64,000 nucleotides of DNA from an uncultured Pelagibacteraceae bacterium (GTDB lineage Bacteria; Pseudomonadota; Alphaproteobacteria; Pelagibacterales; Pelagibacteraceae). Below the pieces are notes generated by a model. That model was not told the DNA's origin. It worked only from the letters and a program-made list of their open reading frames with translations, and searched no databases. Position 1 is the stretch's first letter. Every line of letters begins with the position of its first letter. The stretch spans positions 41,001 to 105,000 of the forward strand of contig CACOHP010000003.1 in NCBI GenBank assembly GCA_902627045.1, in the 5' to 3' direction. Positions 58,286-64,000 of the stretch are shown in pieces. The position numbers were made by a program, and so were the translations under genes.

Positions 58286-59379
58286 GCATAAGACCATTTA
58301 GAGATATTAAGAGAAGAAAGACAAAGGAAATTAACGTCGGAAAAATTAAAGTGGGTGGTGATAACCCTATATCAGTTCAGTCTATGACAAATACTTTAAC
58401 CACAGACATAAAAGCTACTATTAATCAGATTAATGATATTCATAATGAGGGTGCTGAAATAGTCAGGGTTTCTTGCCCAGATGAGTCATCAACCAAAGCA
58501 CTTAAAGAGATAGTAAAACACGTCGATGTCCCTTTAGTTGCAGATATTCATTTTCATTTTAAAAGAGCGATAGAGGCAGCAGAGAATGGAGCCAGTTGCT
58601 TAAGAATAAATCCTGGAAATATAGGAAACATAAATAAGATTAAAGAGGTTGTGAGAGCGGCTTTAGATAATAATTGTTCTATTAGGGTGGGTGTGAATGC
58701 AGGTTCATTAGAAAAAGATATTTTGGAAAAATTCAAAGAACCTTGCCCGGAAGCGTTAGTCGAAAGTGCTCTAAGAAATATAAAAATTTTAGAAGATGAA
58801 AATTTTAATAATTTAAAAATAAGCGTAAAATCCTCAGATATTTTTTTATCAATCGAGGCTTATCGTCAACTTTCAAAAAAAATTGAATATCCTTTACATC
58901 TTGGAATAACTGAAGCAGGAAGTTTTGTATCAGGAAGTGTAAAATCATCTATTGGATTAGGTATATTACTTTTAGAGGGTATTGGTGACACAATTAGAAT
59001 ATCTTTATCCGATGACCCTGTAAAAGAAGTAAAAATAGGAAATGAAATACTTAAATCATTAAATTTAAGAGAGAGGGGAGTCAGAATTATTTCATGTCCA
59101 TCATGTGCTAGACAAGGTTTCCAAGTAATTGAAACTGTAAAAATTTTAGAAAAAAGACTTGCACATATTAAAAAACCCATAACACTTTCTATAATTGGTT
59201 GTGTAGTCAACGGTCCAGGGGAAGCAGCAATGACAGATGTTGGGATTACTGGAGGCAGAAAAGGAAGCAATATGCTTTATTTATCAGGAATACAATCAGA
59301 AAAAGTTTTAACAAATAATATGATTGAAAAAGTTGTGTCTGAAGTTGAAAAAAAAGCTTCTGAGTTTGAAAATAGTTGA
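58282..59379 (+). CDS. ispG: (E)-4-hydroxy-3-methylbut-2-enyl-diphosphate synthase
   Basis: [46 protein letters not shown]. Confidence 0.96.
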   Translation: MSIRPFRDIKRRKTKEINVGKIKVGGDNPISVQSMTNTLTTDIKATINQINDIHNEGAEIVRVSCPDESSTKALKEIVKHVDVPLVADIHFHFKRAIEAAENGASCLRINPGNIGNINKIKEVVRAALDNNCSIRVGVNAGSLEKDILEKFKEPCPEALVESALRNIKILEDENFNNLKISVKSSDIFLSIEAYRQLSKKIEYPLHLGITEAGSFVSGSVKSSIGLGILLLEGIGDTIRISLSDDPVKEVKIGNEILKSLNLRERGVRIISCPSCARQGFQVIETVKILEKRLAHIKKPITLSIIGCVVNGPGEAAMTDVGITGGRKGSNMLYLSGIQSEKVLTNNMIEKVVSEVEKKASEFENS

Positions 59380-59380
59380 G

Positions 59381-60451
59381 ATGATACCAATCAAAACCAT
59401 CAACGAACTGATAAATAAACACTCAAATTTAGAGAGAGAATTATCTTCAGGGAATATAAATAAAAAATTTTTTGCAGAAAAATCAAAGGAATATTCAGAT
59501 TTAAACGAAATAATTAATGATGCAAAAAAATATTTATCTTTTGAAAAGGATAAGAGCGAATTAGAAAAAATTTTAAATGATCAAAATTCTGATACTGAGT
59601 TATTAAAATTGGCTGAAACTGAACTCAAAGAATTAGAGACACAATTTAAAAAAAATGAAAAAAAATTGAAATTATTTTTATTACCCAAGGATGAGGCTGA
59701 CAAAAAAAATGCAATCATTGAAATTAGGGCTGGTACTGGAGGTCTTGAAGCTAGTTTATTTGCATCTGATCTATTTAAAATGTATGAAAGAGTTAGTAAC
59801 AAAAAAAAATGGTTTTTAGAAATAATATCAATTTCAAAAAGTGAGGCAGGTGGGTTAAAAGAGGTTATAGCATCAATCAAAGGCGTTAATATTTATTCAA
59901 CTCTTAAATATGAAAGTGGTGTTCATCGAGTCCAAAGAGTTCCAGATACTGAAACCCAGGGTAGAGTTCATACTTCTGCAGCCACTGTAGCTGTATTACC
60001 TGAAGCTGAAGAAGTTGATTTAAAAATTAATGAGTCAGATTTGCGTATAGATGTTTTTAGAGCCGGCGGACCTGGTGGACAATCTGTAAATACAACAGAT
60101 AGTGCTGTAAGAATTACACATATTCCTAGTGGAATCTCTGTTTCTCAACAAGATGAAAAATCACAACACAAAAATAAAGCTAAGGGTTTGAAAATTTTAA
60201 GAGCGAGGTTGTACGAGTTAGAGAGATCTAGAATTGATCATGAAAGATCAAAAGAAAGAAAAAATAAAATTGGAACGGGTGATAGATCTGAGAGAATAAG
60301 AACTTATAATTTTCCTCAGGGAAGAGTTACCGACCATAGAATCAATTTAACTTTACACAAACTTGAAGAATTTCTTGAGGGAGAAGTATTTGATGAAATG
60401 ATTGAGTCTTTATCACTAAAAGCACAGGAAGAAAGTTTAAGCAACTTATAA
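59381..60451 (+). CDS. prfA: Peptide chain release factor 1
   Basis: [48 protein letters not shown]; start at [11 protein letters not shown]. Confidence 0.95.
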   Translation: MIPIKTINELINKHSNLERELSSGNINKKFFAEKSKEYSDLNEIINDAKKYLSFEKDKSELEKILNDQNSDTELLKLAETELKELETQFKKNEKKLKLFLLPKDEADKKNAIIEIRAGTGGLEASLFASDLFKMYERVSNKKKWFLEIISISKSEAGGLKEVIASIKGVNIYSTLKYESGVHRVQRVPDTETQGRVHTSAATVAVLPEAEEVDLKINESDLRIDVFRAGGPGGQSVNTTDSAVRITHIPSGISVSQQDEKSQHKNKAKGLKILRARLYELERSRIDHERSKERKNKIGTGDRSERIRTYNFPQGRVTDHRINLTLHKLEEFLEGEVFDEMIESLSLKAQEESLSNL

Positions 60452-60460
60452 AAGAATTAT

Positions 60461-61303
60461 ATGAATATTTATCAGGCTATAAAAAAAGGAAACAATATAC
60501 TAAAAAAAAAAAGGATTAAATCTTATAATCTTGACAGTGAGATTTTAATGTCAGAAGTTTTTGATAAAAGTCGAGCAGATATTGTCCTAAACTCTAATAT
60601 AAAGTTATCTGATAAAGAGATTATTCAATATAATAAACTAATTGAACAGCGTTCAAAAAAAAAGCCAATAGCATATATAACTGGTAAGAAAGAGTTTTGG
60701 AAATATGAATTTTTCGTAAACAAAGACGTCCTTGTTCCAAGACCGGATACGGAGATTATTGTTGAACAAACGTTAAAATTAACAAAAAATAAATCAAGAT
60801 TAAAAATATTGGATATTGGCACTGGTTCAGGATGTATTTTGTTGTCTATTTTGAAAGAAAAAAAAAATTTTTATGGTACAGGGATTGATATTTGCAGGAA
60901 AACTCTTGAAATTTGCAAGGTTAACATAAAAAAACTTGATCTGATTAACAGAGTAAAGTTATTTAAATCAGATGTTGACAATTTTAATTATGGCAAATAT
61001 GATTTAGTTATATCTAACCCCCCGTACATCAAGAAATTTGACTTGAAGTATTTGGAAAAAGATGTGTATGATTATGAGCCAAAAATTGCTTTGGACGGCG
61101 GTATAGATGGATTACTTGAAATTAAAAAAATTATTTGTAATTCCTATAAGTTTATAAAAAAGAATGGCGTTTTAATTCTTGAGATAGCTTTTGATCAAAC
61201 AGAAAATGTTAAGAGAATTTTAAGAAAAAATGGATATTATATTAGAAATGTTGTTAAAGATTTAGCCGATAATAATAGATGTATAATAAGCATTAAAAAA
61301 TAA
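60461..61303 (+). CDS. prmC: Release factor glutamine methyltransferase
   Basis: VLVPRPDTEIIVE, ILDIGTGSGCILLSIL, DLVISNPPYI. Confidence 0.95.
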   Translation: MNIYQAIKKGNNILKKKRIKSYNLDSEILMSEVFDKSRADIVLNSNIKLSDKEIIQYNKLIEQRSKKKPIAYITGKKEFWKYEFFVNKDVLVPRPDTEIIVEQTLKLTKNKSRLKILDIGTGSGCILLSILKEKKNFYGTGIDICRKTLEICKVNIKKLDLINRVKLFKSDVDNFNYGKYDLVISNPPYIKKFDLKYLEKDVYDYEPKIALDGGIDGLLEIKKIICNSYKFIKKNGVLILEIAFDQTENVKRILRKNGYYIRNVVKDLADNNRCIISIKK

Positions 61304-61307
61304 AATT

Positions 61308-61715
61308 ATGGTAACATTCAGAAATAATACGAGAAGAAATAACTTTAGAAGAAATGAAAGAACCTTTAAAGTTAATGGAGACAGAAATAAATATAATAAT
61401 ACTTTTTCAAATAATGATGCTTTCCAACGTAAAATATCTGGAAGAAATAACCATAATGCCTCAAAATTAATTGAAAAATATAATAATTTAGCTAGGGAAG
61501 CATTATCGACTGGTGACAAAATTTTGTCTGAAAATTATTTTCAACATGCTGATCATTTTACTAGAGTATTAAGTGAGAGAGAAATTCATAAAAAATCATT
61601 CGATAATAAGATTTCAAAGGATGAAGAAAAAAATCTTATAAAAAAGGTTGATAAGCAAATCGATAATTTTTCTCAAAATGAAGTTTCAGAAAAAAATAAA
61701 GTTGAGCAAAACTAG
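61308..61715 (+). CDS. DUF4167-like basic protein
   Basis: RRNNFRRNE...SKLIEKYNNLAREALSTGDKILSENYFQHADHFTRVL; downstream of prmC. Confidence 0.8.
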   Translation: MVTFRNNTRRNNFRRNERTFKVNGDRNKYNNTFSNNDAFQRKISGRNNHNASKLIEKYNNLAREALSTGDKILSENYFQHADHFTRVLSEREIHKKSFDNKISKDEEKNLIKKVDKQIDNFSQNEVSEKNKVEQN

Positions 61716-61716
61716 A

Positions 61717-63009
61717 CTAATTTAATCCAATAATTTTTTCTGACTTTAAAACATCTAATTTTATTTTTGAAGTTTCAAAAAGCTTTCTCTCTTTACCTTT
61801 CAATATTTTTCCAGAGGGTAACTTAAGAGTTTGGGAGTTGATTTTTTTACCATTTACAATGACCTCGTAATGAAGATGTGGTCCAGTTGATTTACCAGTT
61901 GAACCTACAAAACCAATTGTTTGTCCTTGTTTTACCCTTACCCCACTTCTTATTCCGCTAGCAAATTTTGACATATGAGCATAAACTGTTTGATAAGTTG
62001 AGTTATGCTTAATAACTACACAATTTCCTCCGCCGCCGCACCACCCAGCTTTCTTTACAACACCATTTCCAGAGGCCATTATAGGAGTGCCCAAAGGTGC
62101 AGCGAAATCAGTTCCACGATGCATCTTATTAAATCCATCTATAGGGTGTTTTCTCATTCCAAACGGCGACGATAACCTCGCTCCATTAATTGGTGTTTTC
62201 ATTAAAGCTTTCTGACTACTTTTTCCATTTTTATTAAAATGACCATTAGTATTTTTTGATTTGAAAAAATACAATGGTTTATCTTGTCCACTTAATTTTA
62301 GATTAGCAAAAAGAATTTCCCCAGTTTCAATTATTTTTTTATTGTCATCTATAAATACTTCGTACATTATTTGAAAACTATCACGTTTTCTTATATCTCT
62401 TTGAAAATCAACCTCGAAACCATAGATCCTAGCAAATTCAATTATAGTACCAATTGGAACTTTTTTCATTGAGGCTGAGCTATATAAGCTATTTAAAATA
62501 ATACCTTCTTTATATACAATTTCTTTATTTAATTTTGTTAATAAAATTTCTTGATTGAAATCACTTTTCTCTTTATTTTTTGTTAAATATATTTTTTCTG
62601 AATTAGAAATTTGAAAAATAAATTCTTTTAACTGATTATTAGATTGATTTAGCGTAAATTGTATTTTTTGGGACGTATTTAGTTTGTTCAAATTCACCTT
62701 TTTTGATAGTTTTTTTTTAACGCTTAATATCTCCTCTTCTTTTATTGCATAATTTCTCAATATTTTATCAAAAGTTTCTCCCTCACTAATTTTATGAGTA
62801 ATCGTTTTAAATTTTGGTTCTAGATTTGTAAAAACATGGCTAACTGTTTTTTTAAAATAGATATTGTTAATTATATTTTTGTAATTATTATAAATTTTTT
62901 GTTTGTTAAAATTATAATAAGAAGTCGAAAGTATGGTGGTTAATAAAAGCAATCCTAAAGCTATAATTTCAGTATTGCTTCTTAGTTTTTTTTTGATTTT
63001 ATTTAGCAT
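61717..63009 (-). CDS. M23 family metallopeptidase, membrane-anchored
   Basis: HRGTDFAAPLGTPIMASGNGVVKKAGWCGGGGNCVVIKHN...GPHLHYEVIVNG. Confidence 0.92.
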   Translation of the reverse strand: MLNKIKKKLRSNTEIIALGLLLLTTILSTSYYNFNKQKIYNNYKNIINNIYFKKTVSHVFTNLEPKFKTITHKISEGETFDKILRNYAIKEEEILSVKKKLSKKVNLNKLNTSQKIQFTLNQSNNQLKEFIFQISNSEKIYLTKNKEKSDFNQEILLTKLNKEIVYKEGIILNSLYSSASMKKVPIGTIIEFARIYGFEVDFQRDIRKRDSFQIMYEVFIDDNKKIIETGEILFANLKLSGQDKPLYFFKSKNTNGHFNKNGKSSQKALMKTPINGARLSSPFGMRKHPIDGFNKMHRGTDFAAPLGTPIMASGNGVVKKAGWCGGGGNCVVIKHNSTYQTVYAHMSKFASGIRSGVRVKQGQTIGFVGSTGKSTGPHLHYEVIVNGKKINSQTLKLPSGKILKGKERKLFETSKIKLDVLKSEKIIGLN

Positions 63010-63243
63010 TAGGCAATTTTTTGATTTTGCAATTAACAGTTTTAACGGATGAAAAATATCAAAAAAAAGCCTGTAAAATAAGGATTTTTTTTAATTTTTT
63101 TATAGTTAAATGCTTGATTTCCTTAAATTTTAGCCTATAAGCAAGCTCTTTTCCAAAAGATATAAATTAAACTATATTTTTTTGGATTTATTGAGCTTTT
63201 TAATAGCTCAATTAGCTATTTAAAAAGTTAATATTTAAGAAGA

Positions 63244-63288
63244 GAAGTGTGGACGGTTAAGGTTACCAAAATTTGTCGTACACACTTC
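63244..63288 (+). repeat. Inverted repeat in the rRNA leader
   Basis: GAAGTGTG g ACGG ... TTGTCGT a CACACTTC potential imperfect hairpin. Confidence 0.6.
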
Positions 63289-63293
63289 AACAT

Positions 63294-63323
63294 TATATAA
63301 ATTTTATTCTTAGAATTTATATA
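63294..63323 (+). repeat. 10-bp perfect inverted repeat in the rRNA leader
   Basis: TATATAAATT ttattcttag AATTTATATA. Confidence 0.7.
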
Positions 63324-63345
63324 GAAGCTAGTGTGCGCCGTTTTT

Positions 63346-64000
63346 AAACTTGAGAGTTTGATCATGGCTCAGAACGTACGCTGGCGGCACGCCTAACACA
63401 TGCAAGTCGAACGAAGTAGCAATACTTAGTGGCAGACGGGTGAGTAACATGTAGGTATCTACCCTTTGGCCTGGAATAACACGAGGAAACTTGTGCTAAT
63501 ACTGGATAAGTCTTTACGGAGAAAGCTTTATGCACCATTGGATGAGCCTGCACTTGATTAGTTTGTTGGTGGGGTAATGGCCTACCAAGACTGTGATCAA
63601 TAGCTGATTTGAGAGGATGATCAGCCACATTGGGACTGAGACACGGCCCAAACTCCTACGGGAGGCAGCAGTGGGGAATCTTGCACAATGGAGGAAACTC
63701 TGATGCAGCGATGCCGCGTGAGTGAAGAAGGCCTTTGGGTTGTAAAGCTCTTTCGTCGGGGAAGAAAATGACTGTACCCGAATAAGAAGGTCCGGCTAAC
63801 TTCGTGCCAGCAGCCGCGGTAATACGAAGGGACCTAGCGTAGTTCGGAATTACTGGGCTTAAAGAGTTCGTAGGTGGTTGAAAAAGTTGGTGGTGAAATC
63901 CCAGAGCTTAACTCTGGAACTGCCATCAAAACTTTTCAGCTAGAGTTTGATAGAGGAAAGCAGAATTTCTAGTGTAGAGGTGAAATTCGTAGATATTAGA
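63346..64000 (+). rRNA. rrs: 16S ribosomal RNA, 5' portion (continues past window)
   Basis: GAGAGTTTGATCATGGCTCAG, ACTCCTACGGGAGGCAGCAGT, GTGCCAGCAGCCGCGGTAA. Confidence 0.98.

Noticed and set aside
58866-59270. 134-aa minus-strand ORF
   Set aside because: Antisense inside the well-supported ispG.
63362-63628. 88-aa minus-strand ORF
   Set aside because: Lies antisense within the 16S rRNA gene; spurious.
1-64000. CRISPR array, prophage, transposon or classical defence island
   Set aside because: No regularly spaced repeats, transposase, integrase or structural phage genes seen; the region is housekeeping throughout.

Overview
AT-rich alphaproteobacterial chromosome segment. Gene content, gene order and the glycine riboswitch-glcB arrangement look like SAR11/Pelagibacterales; this lineage call is inference, not a database match. 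The window is a dense housekeeping region: cobS-dnaJ-bolA, aroB/aroK, def-fmt-truA, a SET-domain/HDAC-family pair, dapE-dapD-HAD-argB-yidC-yidD-rnpA-rpmH, dcd-murA-DUF2948-hisD-infA, cspA, tRNA-His-hisS-hisZ-hisG, a nuclease group (rmuC, phage/MGME1-like nuclease, ExoI), folC-accD-trpA-trpB-trpF-pyrF-ihfB-rpsA-cmk-aroA, lptB-lptC-kpsF-rnd, gcrA, argD-argF, kdsB-pheA, SRP RNA-dnaX-ybaB-recR, glcB with a tandem glycine riboswitch, accA, secA, argJ, ubiG, lysC-ispG-prfA-prmC, and the start of a 16S rRNA gene. I saw no CRISPR array, transposon, prophage or defence island. The most interesting signals are: (1) a His-codon-rich 33-aa ORF whose end is built into a terminator-like hairpin just upstream of tRNA-His/hisS/hisZ/hisG, a possible minimal attenuator; (2) a cytidylate kinase whose P-loop lacks the conserved Lys; (3) a divergent TrpA/TrpB pair at the canonical locus, with Asp at the position of the TrpB catalytic Glu109; (4) AccA with a C-terminal hydrophobic tail; (5) a tRNA-Phe with an altered D-loop/T-loop contact; (6) convergent gene pairs that systematically overlap or abut at their 3' ends. 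All product calls come from reading motifs by eye; no searches were run.
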